64,000 bases of DNA from Uranotaenia lowii (Eukaryota > Arthropoda > Insecta > Diptera > Culicidae): contig NW_026598423.1 of NCBI RefSeq assembly GCF_029784155.1, positions 1 to 64,000 on the forward strand, read 5' to 3'. The notes under the pieces are model-generated. The model saw nothing but the letters and a program-made list of their open reading frames with translations. It was not told the origin of the DNA and searched no databases. Below, in pieces: positions 1 to 12,824 of this stretch; the stretch's first letter is position 1, and the number at the start of each line of letters is the position of its first letter. A program made the translations under genes and the position numbers.

Positions 1-1969
1 CACCGGTTCTTGTGCAGCTCTTCTGCCGGGAGAAACGAGCGAAAAAAAAAGACTTATTCACATTTTCCAACGGCTTAAGTAGTTATTTTTCTTTCCTCTC
101 CAAACCAAAACATAACATCCACACTTGTGGTCCCTGGAGCAACATTTTGTTGATCGCCCGAATAGGGCATTTGAAAACATACTGCATCTACACGATCAAC
201 ATTTATGATCGTCGTGTTTATTTTTACTGGGGTGGCTAGAGATCTGTAGAAAAAACACATTTTATCGGTAAGGTACTTGGTTTTACGTACTACTTTCATG
301 AAAATCATGATGAATTTAATAGATTATGTTTCGAAGTTATAAAGTGACTCTTAAATTTGCCTCCTTAGGAGGCAAACTCAGACACAGATATTTTAAATCC
401 CACAACCTACAATATTGACCGTAATTCCTGCCACCCTAACCCCGCCTCCTGAACAAATCGGGTTGAAGTTTTTGAATTTGTAGGTACCTACTTACTATAC
501 AACTGAACCGTAAGCGGCTCTAAGGGAGAACGCCAGATTGCATAAATCACAAGACGACAGTTGTCCCATATTGGAGAGCCCCCAGAGTAGTTATACTGTT
601 CCTACACTCAACAGCGTGTTCATCACTACAAAATCACCCGAGATGGGACGGAATGGAACATTAGAGTTAAACAACACGCGGGGTAGAAGGGAACAACTTC
701 CAGTACCTACAACTTTCATGATTCCATTTACTTGTGACAGCCGCACTCGCATAATGCCACGAATGGTCATTATTTTTGCTGCGTGTTTGTATAAACGGAC
801 TTTTTGAAGTAAGAAAATAACAGTTAACAAAAGTAATGATTCAATGACGCATCGGATGTAAAACTATATACACTTTGTGTGTAATATAATCTATACTTAC
901 AGTACTGGACAAAATAAGGTACGCGCTTGCTACCGATTTCCTCGAATCCCTGCATCTTTTGTCACACATAATATCAGCTCAAAATATCTGATGAATTGTA
1001 GTATTTTTGATGCACTAACGACTGCTGGTGAAAAAATGTTGTCAAAAAATTGTATTTGTTCTTCATACTTAACCAATTTAGCACCGAACTAGCACAGATG
1101 AACGGATGTACAAGCTAAGTCTCGAAGCGACAATTTTTAATCAATTTTATGACACCAGCTGTCTCAAAGAATACCGAAGAGAACTGTCAAAATGTAAACA
1201 AAACAACAAAAAGCTAGTCAGATTTGAAGGGTCGTTTTTCCTTTTTCATGTTTCTATCAAATCGATGTTGAAGTTTCGTAACTCATTTGTTATATTGCCT
1301 AATGAAAATTTTAAGCTTAAAGATGTTTTGCTAATCGCGTCAAACTAGCATGCATTACTAAATTTTATACTATACAAAAAGACCTGATACGTGAAAATGC
1401 CCGCTTCGAGGCGTCTTGCTAGAATCAGTATGAATATTAATTATAAACTCAACTGGATACAATAATTTTCCCTCTGCCTTATCCAAAGTTAGCACTTAGC
1501 TTCTTTATTAGAAACTAGTTGAACTAGCTTTCCCACACCTTCCAAATAATATTTGTTTTTTTGAAAGAAAATCTGATTTAGATTTTTTGTATCGTTTCAT
1601 ATTCTAAATCTGATTATTTAGCTCAGTTTCTTAAGTTCTGTTTTACAGAAGAATATATTTGAATCTTTAATTCCGTTTTTTTTTTGTATTTTTACAAAAA
1701 CCGACCTTTTTGCATGAATTTCCAGTATAGATATCCCAGTATAGATATCCCAGATATTCCCAGTATATGATATGATATGAGTCGTTGATCTTTAATTCCA
1801 ATAATTTAGAAATGGATTATTTTTGTTGTGTGAATTCAAGAATTGACCTTTAACATTTGCCATTTTCTTAGAAAGGTCTCTGAATCTCTCTAAACGCAAC
1901 ATCAAAGGTTTTAGTGAATGGCTTATTAACATCATCATTCCAAATTTGTAGTTCACTCTACGTCGAGTC
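1..1969. other. AT-rich intergenic, no gene seen
   Basis: No long open frame, domain or transposon end was recognised. There is a short perfect hairpin near 357-377 (TTTGCCTCC, 3-nt loop, GGAGGCAAA). A small duplication of an AGTATAGATATCCC-type unit lies at about 1722-1765. Confidence 0.5.
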
Positions 1970-2970
1970 GAACCACTCATAAGATTGATTTATCAAAATG
2001 TTGATGGCATTTTATTGAACAATAAATATATAAAAGTTATTGCTTACGCAGATGACATGAATATTTTGATAAGAAATGATCACGAGTTTGATTCAGTTTC
2101 GCAGTTAATTTGTTGTTTTAGTATTTATTCAAAACTTAAAATGAATGATTCCAAATCAATTTTTTTAAGATTAACAACTGCAACTTTGGACCACAGCAAA
2201 TTAAAGAACAGGGAAGTGTTAAAATTTTAGGATTGCTTTTTTCCAAATTTTAAAATTACCATAGATAAAAATTACAATAGCCTGATAAGCAGTATTAAAA
2301 TAACATTAGCCCAACATTGCACTTGCTGATGTTGAAACAAAATCAAATGCATTATTTATAAATAATGAATATGCGAGAATGGTTAGCATTGGCAAATGAA
2401 TTACGAGTTTTTTGCAAATTTCAAAACCAGTAACTTAATTTATGAGCTTTTACTAAGCCGATTAGACATTGATATTAAAAAGGAAAAGGAATTGCCGAGC
2501 CTTCAATAGGATATTATTTTTGAAAATGGCAATCAAAACTATCTAAGCTCAGGTCAGAAGTCTTCCTTTTTTACCCTGCTGAGAGATTTGATTCCAACCA
2601 ATGAAAAAATGTTCAAGCGCAATGTTAGAGAGCCAAATTCTTCGAATGCGATCTTTGTAACTTAAAGGACAGTACTCTGCATCGAATTAAAGAATGTGAA
2701 GATCTAAAATTATTTAGTCTTGGTTAAATGAAGAACTAAAAACGAAATTCAAATGAGATGTAACCGATGCAAAAGGTTCATTCCAATGTACAATTTATAA
2801 GAAAAATTATAAGTTTAAGGCAGGATTGTGGTTGACTCTAGAATGATAATAGAAATGAAAAAAGATGTAAATATAAATGGGTTTAAAGAAAAAGTACGTT
2901 CCCTAAGATGGAACAATAAATTTATGTTCGAGAAACATTTTCAGAATTATGTAAGTATGATTTGATTAAG
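1970..2970 (+). pseudogene. Degenerate non-LTR retrotransposon reverse transcriptase
   Basis: The + strand carries the back half of a LINE-type reverse transcriptase with many stops. An open segment at 1985-2230 contains AYADDMNILI, the YADD catalytic motif of reverse transcriptase motif C, followed by a K.N..KS block typical of the next conserved region. After stops in all frames, 2640-2700 still encodes a CDLC...H...C-like zinc-knuckle region of the kind found near the C-terminus of non-LTR elements. About 2840-2970 encodes a basic tail (RWNNKFMFEKHF). The endonuclease, ORF1 and start are missing. The sequence is dead and old. I cannot place it in a clade from memory; a Jockey/CR1/L2-like group is possible. 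Confidence 0.7.
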
Positions 2971-5406
2971 TCGTTTCACTTAATAAGAGTGCGATAAGAT
3001 TTGAGGGAAAAGTGCTAGTTTTAAGCTTTTTTATGTAAAAATGAAAAAAATTAATCAGTACAAAAAATCTCTAAATGGTTCTTTAAGAATATTTGAAAAT
3101 TCTTTACATTTTTTTCATTTTTTTCATATTTGTTATTTTATATTTTGTTTATTTCTGAACAGTGTTCCGTCCTTTAAAAAAAAGGAGTAGATGAAAGTGG
3201 GAGGAGTTTTTTCATCATTTCATTATCAAATCTGACTTGTATACCAAACTTAGAGAAGTTACTTAAAAATTGTTCAAGTAGATAATATGTTAGAACACAG
3301 AAAAATATTTTATCAATATCTATTAATTCGAACCCCGAGGCCATTTTAATTTTTCGATTTAAGAAAAGGAAGGAGTTGGAAGAGAATTTCAAATCGGTAT
3401 AATTATCTCATTACATCAGAACTTATATGTGTACCGAATTAATGTTGTTGAATAACGTGCCGCAATCAAACTTAACCCCCCCACCCCCCCCCCCCTCCCC
3501 CTTCATTCTTTATCATATATTACTCCAAATTCTTGGATAGAAGTGCTCTTACAAAATAACTTATTTTCAAAGTATATCAGGACAACGTAATAAATCATGT
3601 TTTTATGTTAAATTTAGTTTAGTAGCAATTTTAATGCAAATCTCTTATAACTTTTTGGATATTATTACAATTCACGGTAGCAAAATTTACATTACTTTTT
3701 TGAAAATTCAATCAATTATCTCATCATGTATAATTTTTTATGTTCAACGGTCTCTTGGCATTAATTCGAGTTTTGTCATATTTTTGTTCATTTTGTCCCT
3801 TCTCAAAAACGGAAAACGCCTCATAATATTTTAAATAACCTCATAACTTTTAAAATTGTATGTGTACAAAATTTTATAAAAATAGTTTAAAAAATGATGT
3901 CGTGTTTTTTATTTCTTTTTGGCCAAACTTATTTTACTTTTATGAAGGATTAATCATCGTTATTTATATTTGTAGATTTACCTACCTACCCGGTCATTTT
4001 CAACATCTTTCATTTCATCTAACCTTCTATCCACCTATATAAAAAATTTCCTGATCTTTAGATGTCCCTACTAAAAAGGACATCACTTTTCACCGCTAGG
4101 CCGATAAATTATATCTACAAATATAAATTACGGTGATTTATCCTTCAAAAACTTATTTTTAACTTTAATTACTTTTAAAATATACTGATAACTCAACAAT
4201 GTCATCAAAAACTTTGAAAAATTTTCAATTTAAAAAAAAACTAGTTACGGAGCTGTTTAAACGTAAAAAATGCTTAAAAAGTATCTTCTTATCCTAAAAT
4301 TTAAATATGGGCTGGCAAATCCTGTCAGAAGTCTGAGAGGGTCAAATTATCTGAAATTATTAAAATTATCTCGAATAATATGAATCCATTTGAATAGATT
4401 GTCATTAGATTTTCTAATTGTGGCAACACTGTAACGAATTTTATTTAAAAAAGCTGATAACGCTTATCATCATGCGATCTGGAGCAGAAACGTTCGTCTC
4501 AATTTAAGCTTTTAAAAAATTGAGAAAATCAATATTCAACAGCAAACGATCCGTTTAAAATAATTTTTGATGAGAAATTAGTTTTATACTTCTCCTGATT
4601 TTAATGTCTCAAAACTCCATTTGCGCTTCAGACTCAATGCAAATCGCTACAGCAGTTCAATCTAGCTTAAATTTTGCTTGTTACTGTCTTATGATACAAT
4701 GATCATTATAAGCCTGGAGTTTCCTTTAACCTTTTTATTTTTATCGTTTTCTAGCCCAATTTTTGTAACCCTGCTGTACTCTGTGATTCTTCCATTTTTT
4801 TTTCAAAGAGCATTACTGTCAATAATCTTAGCTTCTACGGTTTCTAACCAACTATATTATTTAATCAATCTCTTGAATACTTTGTTTATATTTAAATTGT
4901 ATTATTTTTTAAGAAATAATTTTATTTAATGGATAAATCTAGTCTAAAACTCTGATAAATTTAATTTTTTTTTTTCAAAAAAATGCATTCAATTTTTTGT
5001 CGATTTTAAATTTACAAAAATCTACAGTATTGTTGGCAAAAGTGAATTGCAAATAATCGATAGCAAGCTAGCCTGCAGCGCGTAAGATTCATCATACTTT
5101 GTTCATCCCTTACTTATTTTAGTTATTCTACTGTACACTGAAGTTCTTCTTTATTGTTAAATAGTACCTTAGTTAAGCATTTATGTTACCGTCTAACAAT
5201 CATAACTTCTACAATGTTATACCAATTATAATGAAAACTAAAGAAATCATTGGTTTGAATAAACCATAGAAATCCATAAAAGAAAACAAAAAACGCATAA
5301 ATCTGGTCTAAAACCGTCGATGAAATTGAAATTTCTCTTGAAAAAAAAACACAAATTCCAAATATATTTGTTGACCACAAATTCCAAAATATCAACAGTA
5401 CTTCAT
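2971..5406. other. AT-rich intergenic, no gene seen
   Basis: About 2.4 kb of very AT-rich DNA with short chance open frames only. It includes a C-rich tract at about 3474-3502 (runs of C broken by A and T). No coding or RNA gene signal was recognised. Confidence 0.5.
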
Positions 5407-5881
5407 TCTTAAGCAAAAATGAAATAAAAAAAGTCGTTCTGGAGGCATAATAAAAACAATTTAACATTACAATTTTTTTCGTTTTATTTGCCAAATAAAG
5501 TGACTAAATCCAGGCGAAATTCGGGCATTTTTCAATGAAATCCGGGCAACCGGGCCGGGCCGGACTGTTCCCAAATGGTGTATTAATTATTCGGGCAAAC
5601 CCGGATAAAACCGGACAATCTGGCAAGCTTATTATAGTATGATTATGACCTTATTGTAGTATGATTAAGGTTGCCAGATTGTCCGGTTTTCCCGGGTTGG
5701 CCCGAATATTTAATACAAAATTTAGGAACAGTCCGGCCCGGCCTGGTAGCCCGGATTTAATTGAAAAATGTACGGATTTTACCCGGATTTATTCACTTTA
5801 TTTGGTAAATAAAACTTAAAAATGCAAATTGTATTGTAATTTTTTTTTATTTATGCCTCCAAAACGAATTTTTAAGTAAGG
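5407..5881. repeat. Inverted repeat (head-to-head transposon fragments)
   Basis: The left arm (about 5407-5626) and right arm (about 5671-5881) are inverted copies of one sequence. Each inner end reads GGTTGCCAGATTGTCCGG-like sequence and is followed outward by CCGGGC-rich blocks. The 44-bp centre holds a direct repeat of AGTATGATTA. The arms differ at many positions, so the pair is not recent. The TTGCCAGATTG ends resemble termini of small DNA transposons, which suggests two copies lying head to head rather than a single hairpin element. Confidence 0.65.
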
Positions 5882-6651
5882 TTTGTAAAAATAATCATGA
5901 AAGATTTTTGGGAAGCCTAAAATACTATTTAAAATCTGTGGATGAGTTCTTATGCAATTATTTCTGGGTTTCGACAGAATTTGTTCGGATATTGAACGGA
6001 TATTTGGTCGTCAATTTTGAAAACAAATGCCCGGTATTTTGCCCGGTTTTTAGATATAATTATTAATTTATAATCCATAAAAAGTGCGAAAATCGGTCAT
6101 CAAGGTTCAAAAACGCTTTTCTTGATGTTAACTTTTTAAACAGTTTTTATTTATTCAGTCATTGAGATTAACATATTAAGAAACAATTACTCGATGTGTT
6201 CACTTTCGTTCCAACCAATCTCTCCAGGCGATATCTGAATCGGGAGCATACCTTCGCAATATAAACCTCTGACATTGAAGCTCACGCCTCAAAGATCTTT
6301 CAGAAAATTGACACTTGAGTGAGAGGATCCACAGGCTTTCGCTTGAACATACGCCCATATCAAAAAGTCGAGAGCAGAGATGTCAATTGGCCTGATTTTT
6401 CAGGATTTGCCTAATTTTTGAAGGTCTATCCTGATAACCTCGTTTTCCCTGATTTTTGGAAATAAGCCTAATTTTGCCTGATTTTTTGGTTTTCACAGAT
6501 AATGTGTACAAATCTGTTCAAAACTCAATAGAAATTCAATGCTTGCTCGTCGTCATTCCAGCCTTGAACTCAATAACTTCACACTTGGTGTCCTGAACTC
6601 GAATTTTTTATCAGATTTTGTCTATCGCATCCAGTTTTACTGACCCAGCAA
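5882..6651. other. Intergenic with hAT-like fragment
   Basis: No gene seen. At about 6378-6490 there is a CAGAGATGTCAATTGGCCTG-type start followed by repeats of CCTGATTTTT. This matches the layout of the complete element at 41451-41914 (CAGGGGTGTCAGGTG end, repeated GTCCTGATTTTT), so it is probably a diverged end fragment of the same family. Confidence 0.45.
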
Positions 6652-7617
6652 ACATTTTAGAAGGTATATCGCAGGAACAACATAATTATTAAAACATATA
6701 TACTAGAAGGAAAAAATGTATAGAACTTACCAAAATAGCATACCAAAATAGCATATAGCTACAAAAGTGGAGGCAATATATCTACAATGACAAGATTCCA
6801 ACGATTCGATTTCGAAATAATTTGAGTGAAACGAAAAAAAAACATATTTTCGAGTTCACTAAACTGCTTTCCGTTTCAACTTTTTTTTTGGCAAAGTTTG
6901 TCGTAAATGAATGATTAAAAAATCACTCAATACCAACGTGTTTACGATGGTCATTGAAAATGTGTTACAAATTATAATTTAATGTTAACTGAAGATAAGG
7001 CATTAAAAACATAGAACAGTTTTATAATATATCAATCATTGAAATCTTTTTATTATTTTTTACTTCTATGCTGAAGAGTGAAGACTGCAAAGCGTTTTAA
7101 CTTATTCTTTGAAAAATATCTATAATTTATTTTGGTTTGAAATTTCATCGGAATTTCGTTTTCAATAAAATTTCTTTAACTTCAAAATTCAAAGTCAAAA
7201 TTACTATATTTTCCTGATTCTAGAAAAATTGCGTGAAATTAGATGTCAATACAATAGGCAGCCCAGCAAACAAAAAATCGCATGAGAAATGATAGCTCAA
7301 ATCGTTGACAATGTTAATGCAAATCGCAATTCCAACGAAATAAGTAAACGATCGTAAAAATTTTTACCTCAAGTCGGTATAATTCGGATATGATAAAAAG
7401 TTCGCCATGTTCGCAAATTTGTTCTCCCGCACCGGATTCAAGTGAGAAAACAACCTTGTTGTTCTCTCTGCGATTAGCAGTGTAACCAGATTGCTAAAAA
7501 TCAGATGGTTCATTTGAAAATATTGTCCAATGAGAGAAGCAGCAAATATGGTCGCTGGCTACGGTTTACATGCATTGAGAGCAAAACTTGCGCTCTCTCT
7601 CATACTTTCAGGATGTA
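6652..7617. other. AT-rich intergenic, weak outer inverted repeat
   Basis: No gene. CAGCAAACATTTTAGAAGGT near 6657 and GTGGAGGCAATATAT near 6771 have inverted, diverged counterparts near 9028 and 8911. The TA element at 7618-8833 may therefore have inserted into an older DNA transposon spanning about 6652-9028. A second CCCAGCAAACA occurs near 7262. Confidence 0.35.
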
Positions 7618-7968
7618 GGGGAGATGGGGGCATAATGGCCACCTTAAGGAAAACGCTTATTTAACCATAGAGAACAGCTGTTATATGTGAATTACATCAT
7701 TGTTTCGTGTTCAGAAACTCAAATAGTCTATTGTCTAATTAGATGAAACTTGAAAAAGTAGATAAAAACGTTTAAAAATGCATTTTAAAAATTTTTGCCG
7801 AAAGCTGAAAACCAGTCACTGTAGAAGCATAATGAGAAACCTCCCGAGGCAGTATGAGCACCATTATTGAAGGCATAATGAGCGTTTTCTACCGGGGATT
7901 CTAGCAGCAAATTCGACTCGATGAAGTCAACTGATTAATAGAGCTACAGCTTGACTTGTATCGTCTGA

Positions 7969-8036
7969 CGATTTGGCCTATTGGTTAGATGTCGGAGAGG
8001 TAATCAGTAGGCTTGAGTTCGATTCCTGGTCGAGGT
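7969..8036 (+). other. tRNA-like module, left arm of TA element
   Basis: Contains an A-box-like TGGCCTATTGG (7974-7984) and a B-box GTTCGATTC (8017-8025) at tRNA spacing. No convincing acceptor stem forms, so it is not a functional tRNA gene. It resembles the internal pol III promoter of a SINE head. Confidence 0.55.
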
Positions 8037-8265
8037 GATTTTTTTTCATTTATCATTCATGATCATGATTGCACTAAACGATGAACGATTCATCAAATAA
8101 AGCAATAACAAAATAATCTAGGTCAGTTTGTAGAATTCAAAGAATGAACACATGCTCATACATTATGTTTCTGGTATTTTGTTTGACGGATGATGCTTTG
8201 ATGCTATTAGCCGTATAATGTAACAATAAAAAAAATCAATCATGAATGGTATGTGCAAAAAAATC

Positions 8266-8331
8266 CCCTCGAACAGGAATCGAACTCGAGTCTACTGATT
8301 ACGTCTCCGACACCTAACCAATAGGCCAAAT
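8266..8331 (-). other. tRNA-like module, right arm of TA element
   Basis: Inverted counterpart of 7969-8036, with the same A-box-like and B-box-like motifs on the - strand. The two modules face each other across the element centre. Confidence 0.55.
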
Positions 8332-8835
8332 CGACAGACGAAACAAGCCAAGCTGTAGCTCTATTGTTCAGTTGACTTCATCGAGTTGAATTCGCTGCTA
8401 GATTCCCCGGCAGAAAATGCTCATTATGCCTTCATTGATAGTGCTCTGTTCGCCTCTAGTGAACAAATTAAAGTAAAAACGCGTTTTAAAATTGATTAAA
8501 GTGAAAAATCAAAAATTTTATGATGTTGAAAATTGAGAAACAATGTGTAGATCATGTTGCAGTGCGTACATTTCAAATCAAGATGATTTAAAGGTCATAA
8601 AAGCTTATTTGGTGGTGCTCAAAAATTATAATATTTTCGTCACTTGAGAACCTAGCTGGTTATTATTTAATATTTCTGTAAAGATGAAAAGGATATTTCT
8701 TTTTTGATGAAAAATTAATACTATGGGTAGTACGAAATAAGTCCTTATGAAAATTTGTTTAAGAAAATACATACTTATGTAGAAAAAAGGAGTGTTCATT
8801 ATGCCCTGGGTGCTCGTTATGCCTCATCTATCCTA

Positions 8836-9539
8836 CGAATAAGGTGTTGAATATCGTCCAATTTGTATAATTATTATCGCTTAAGCCACAAGTTAAAAAT
8901 ATGAACGTATATTGCCTCCACTTTGGTAGGTAAATGCTGTTTTTTCGAGTTTTATGCGATGATTCTATTATGCATATGAAATGTATAACAAAGTTTGTTA
9001 CGAAATATATCTACAAAAATGTTTGTTGGAAGCTTTCGATAGTTCTAAAAATCAATTAATTTTTCAAACTTGAAATTTATGAGCAAAACTGACTATTGCG
9101 CTCAATATAATTATTAGTTCTTTAAAAATACTTGTGTTATCTAAGCATTGCTGACCAAATCCACATGAAAGTCTTCTAAACAAATTCAAAAGTTACTGGA
9201 AAATTCGCAAATCTCACTATCAGCCTTCTTTTACAAGGAGCCACTCAGGTACCATTCGAAGTTCCGTTGCCGCAAATCAAAACCAATCCCATCGGATTCC
9301 TAGTAAGTAGAGGCAAGCAACGGGTTTAGTTGGGCGTCACTAACTGCTGCAACTCTCTTGGAGCCATCACCATTTGCTGGGGAACAGGACAATACGCGAT
9401 CGCGTAAACAAGTTGGATGGAAGTGCGGTTTTTGACGAGGAACTTTGTGGAGAACGATGACGATAATGATACCCGACCGACGCTGATCATCGTCGGATGG
9501 ATGACGGTCGATGATGATGGAAAGGCTGCTGTGCATAAA
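8836..9539. other. Intergenic, becoming GC-richer
   Basis: AT-rich to about 9230, then GC-richer. Open frames here show no recognisable domain. This could be the upstream flank of the candidate promoter region that follows. Confidence 0.35.
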
Positions 9540-10799
9540 CTACACCCATAGATTAGACTTACTTACTTATATTGTAGAACCGATTGAACGCGCGCGGTAG
9601 AAGTTTGCGCGGTTTCTGATTGTTTTGGTTAGTCTACGGCCGGCCTTTGCGCCTAGCGGATCGATTCCGAGTTGTTTGCGCTGCCGAGAGAGGCTGATCA
9701 GAGCGATATATTGGAACTCCTCACTAGTATAGTGATTAAAATCTTCTGCAGGCGTACGCAGGCTGACGTTTCGAGTGAAACAGAAAACGAGTGCACGGTA
9801 GTCCAGATGGACTATAGGACTTAATAGAACCGTATGTTGTGTATCGTTGATTCAAAAGTGGGAGAGAGTACAAACAACAAGCGATATTGGAGGCTAATAA
9901 TGATTGCGCGCGCGCTCGTGTTTTGTATAGAAGATTAAAAATAAACAATGTTGATAGTTGATAGTTGCACCGGTTAAAAAGAGGGTGGAAATCGTGGCAA
10001 AGTGGCGCTATGTTTTTGGTGAATGTTTACATTGACGGATATGTACTATAAGAAATTTGAAGTGTTATCCATTCTTTAAAAAAATATTCATTTGCAAATT
10101 GTGTGTTCACTGTGTATCTGACTTTTATCAGTCCTGATTTCAATTGAAGTTTCTATCACCCTTTCGTCATAATTCAAAAAACAAGACTCCATAATCATCA
10201 TCAGCATCAGTCTTTTGGAGCAAACAGTGCCGTGATTGTGCTGACACCAACTTTATGTCTCTGAAAGTGCTGAATTTTCCTTTTTGATCTCTCGAGTTCG
10301 TTCGCCGTTCTGAAACGCTTTAGCCCAGTGATCCAGACGTCTCAAAGAGTGTACTCGTGTTCCGATACGTTGCTGCATAGAAGTATCTACACAACAACCG
10401 CAGTGTAAATTATGAATACGCCTAGAAGACAACGATGTCTTTCAAGTTTTTCCTAAGTCAAGAAGTGTAACGAATTATATATGAAGCAACAAAAATAAGA
10501 AAAAAATATGAACCCCGATTGCAGTGTGTGTACTACTGATGGAAGTCATAATAAATGCAACTACTAATAGTGTCAGCCCATCGAATAAGGGGCATCGAGC
10601 TGCAACCAGTTACACGTTACGGTGCTCCTGATCTACTTTTGACAGAGAGTTAAAAAAGAGTGAGAGAGAGAAGAAAAAAATATAATTTATCAAACTGTGA
10701 AGAATATCGGTGGCGAAGAACTTGTGAGGCGAAGACGAAGAAGGGAACCTGAAGGAAGCTGGCAGAGATTTGATGAAAAATGGCAAATTACACGAATGG
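9540..10799 (+). promoter_or_regulatory. Candidate promoter / 5' non-coding exon of Mad
   Basis: Base composition shifts to about half GC in a block with CpG-rich words (GCGCGCGG, CGGCCGGCC) near 9590-9650. A longer non-repetitive stretch with no long frame follows at about 10200-10799. Initiator-like TCAGTC occurs at 10128-10133 and 10207-10212, but neither has a DPE at +28. The stretch ends with a donor-like site, GAATG then GTTAGTG, at 10799/10800. Mad must have an upstream exon, because an acceptor lies 14 nt before its ATG at 27660; this is the best candidate on the + strand. The link is inference only and would imply a 16.8-kb intron. Confidence 0.3.
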
Positions 10800-12824
10800 T
10801 TAGTGTTGGAAGTATTGCCCACGACTGGTTTGATATATTAATCGTTGTCGCCCATCGAAGTCGAAGTCTCGAGATATGTGTGTCGAAGTGGGATTTCCAT
10901 CATAAATCATGCCGAGATTATTTGGTTGGGTGCATGCTTCTGAGCACAATGTGCAGCAAACGTCTATGTTTGATATGCAACTTTTCGTCAATTCTGATCT
11001 TTTCAATTGACTTTTAATTATTAGTTTCTACAGTATTTATATTAAGGAGCAAATTCCGAAAACCACGAACAACCTAGGAATAAAAGTTGAGTTTTCTTGG
11101 TTTGGCTCTGCGTAAATTGAATTCTTGCGGCTTTAGCATTTTCAGAGAATGCAAAAGTATATTTTTCATTTCCTTTTTTCATACGCTTACGTCTGGAAAA
11201 GCAGCCTTGAAACTTAATCTATTAGTTATTTGGTCGAAATGGAACCCTCAACCGTGCTTAATTTTTAAAGTAAATATTTATATCGGTAACGAATATGAAC
11301 GTTTCTACATTAGTTTCTCTCGTTTTGAATACTTTGGGAGCTGTCGAAACCTAAATTAAATATTCAAGAAAATTTTTACAAGCTACTGTTTTATGCAGCA
11401 TTCTGTTCGTTGAGCTCCTCTAACCGCTCGCGATGATAAAAGCTGAATTTACTAAGATGGTCCTCTAGGTACAAAAATTTCTCATGTTTATCAGACACAT
11501 TGGTTCTATATTGTGCGCAAATCCGTCAAAAAAGAACCTCCTGGTAACTTCATAAATTCAAAACAAGACATGAACAGCACATTTTTGTGCTGGAAACCAG
11601 CAACATAGTTTTTCATGAAAATTTTCAGCCATAAAGATTGCTGGAAAGACCAGCAAACTCAATTGCAACTGTAATCTTCAAACAGATTTTCTAGAAACCT
11701 TCAAATGTCCTGTTCATATTGATTTCTTTTCATAGATATTCCTTTTTATTCATATTTCCCTGAGTATTTTTTCCCATGTCTAGATATAAATAATTGGATT
11801 CATTAATGTATATAAAACAAAAATGCAGGGATTTCAAAATTGAATTATAGTCTCTAAAAAAACCATATTGTCAGCTTTCTTGTCAAGTTCATTCTAAACA
11901 ATCTACTTACCGAATGATTCGCTATAAGAGTTTTTTTTTCCTATTGGACAACATCAAACCTATCTATTTTCAATCACCGAAAGTTAACTCTAAAAAATAA
12001 AAAAAAGTTCCGAATCTGACAGATCGATTGCTGATTTTCCAGCAAAACGGATCAATGGCTGGGAAATTTCCAGCATAAAAGATCAAGTGCTGGAAAATTT
12101 CCAGCAAAAAAGAACAAATTCTGGAAAAGTCAGCAAAACGAATCATGTTAACTGGTTTCCAGGAAAAATTTGGTTTGCTGGACGTTTCCAGTAATTTTTT
12201 TATGGGAATCGAGACAAAAATTTACTGTGTAGACATATGACACATTCCACGCATCCTGAGAGTAGAAATTTTCATATAACCCCTACAGCAAAAACTTTCT
12301 GGTCAACGGCTTTGAAAGTGTATAGTTTTTACATTTTATGGTAAATTTCCTATAAGAAATTAATATTTTCGTTAAATGAATTTCAAGCTCACCTTCAGAA
12401 CTTAAAATTGATCAAATTCTAATTCTTTAAATGCAGTTTAGTGGTATGTATGTAAAAAATGGAATGCATTAAAAAGTTGCCAAATAATGTACATCAAAAT
12501 TTTGCTTTAGGGGAACTGGTAAATACACGTTTTTTGCGTCGCCACATCACGAAAAAGGTATACATTTCGGTATCGAATTTTGAATACGGCGAATCACTGT
12601 TTCGCGAAAAACGCGTTCAAAGTTTGACAGCTCCATAAGCTCCCAGCAAAAATTTTATTTTGTTTTCTTTATTTCTCGAACACCAAATATCTTTCAGTTA
12701 ACGTTGTATACTCAAAATGTAGATCTCCGAACGTACTTTATTACCCTGCTGATAACTCCATTTGTTTAATTTGGCGCATTCGCCCTATTCAAAATTCACT
12801 ACCGATTTATTTAGTTTTCTCTAA
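10800..12824. other. Probable intronic/intergenic DNA
   Basis: No gene recognised. It contains diverged GCTGGAAA / TTTCCAGC words from about 11590, with a denser block at 12035-12195. A transposon-like end (TTTACTGTGTAGAC) lies near 12221. Confidence 0.4.
12035..12195. repeat. Tandem imperfect palindromes (TGGAAATTTCCAGC)
   Basis: Roughly 30-bp spaced copies of a self-complementary unit, GCTGGAAAWTTTCCAGC, degenerate from copy to copy. Their role is unknown; they look like subterminal repeats of a decayed element. Confidence 0.5.

Larger units (their letters stand above)
7618..8833. mobile_element. TA-flanked foldback element with tRNA-like modules
   Basis: A 1.2-kb element flanked by TA at 7616-7617 and 8834-8835. 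The left end reads GGGGAGATGGGGGCATAATG. The right end, on the complementary strand, reads GGATAGATGAGGCATAACGA. A GCATAATG(A)GC word occurs forward at about 7629, 7827 and 7873, and reversed at about 8419, 8795 and 8812. The inner arms (about 7890-8040 and 8265-8400) are inverted copies and each holds a tRNA-like stretch with A and B boxes. No transposase is encoded, so it is non-autonomous. A related, more decayed copy lies at about 18150-19840. Confidence 0.75.

Noticed and set aside
10697..11017. 106-codon frame at the candidate Mad 5' exon
   Set aside because: It crosses the likely splice donor at 10800 and becomes AT-rich with no domain; treated as chance.
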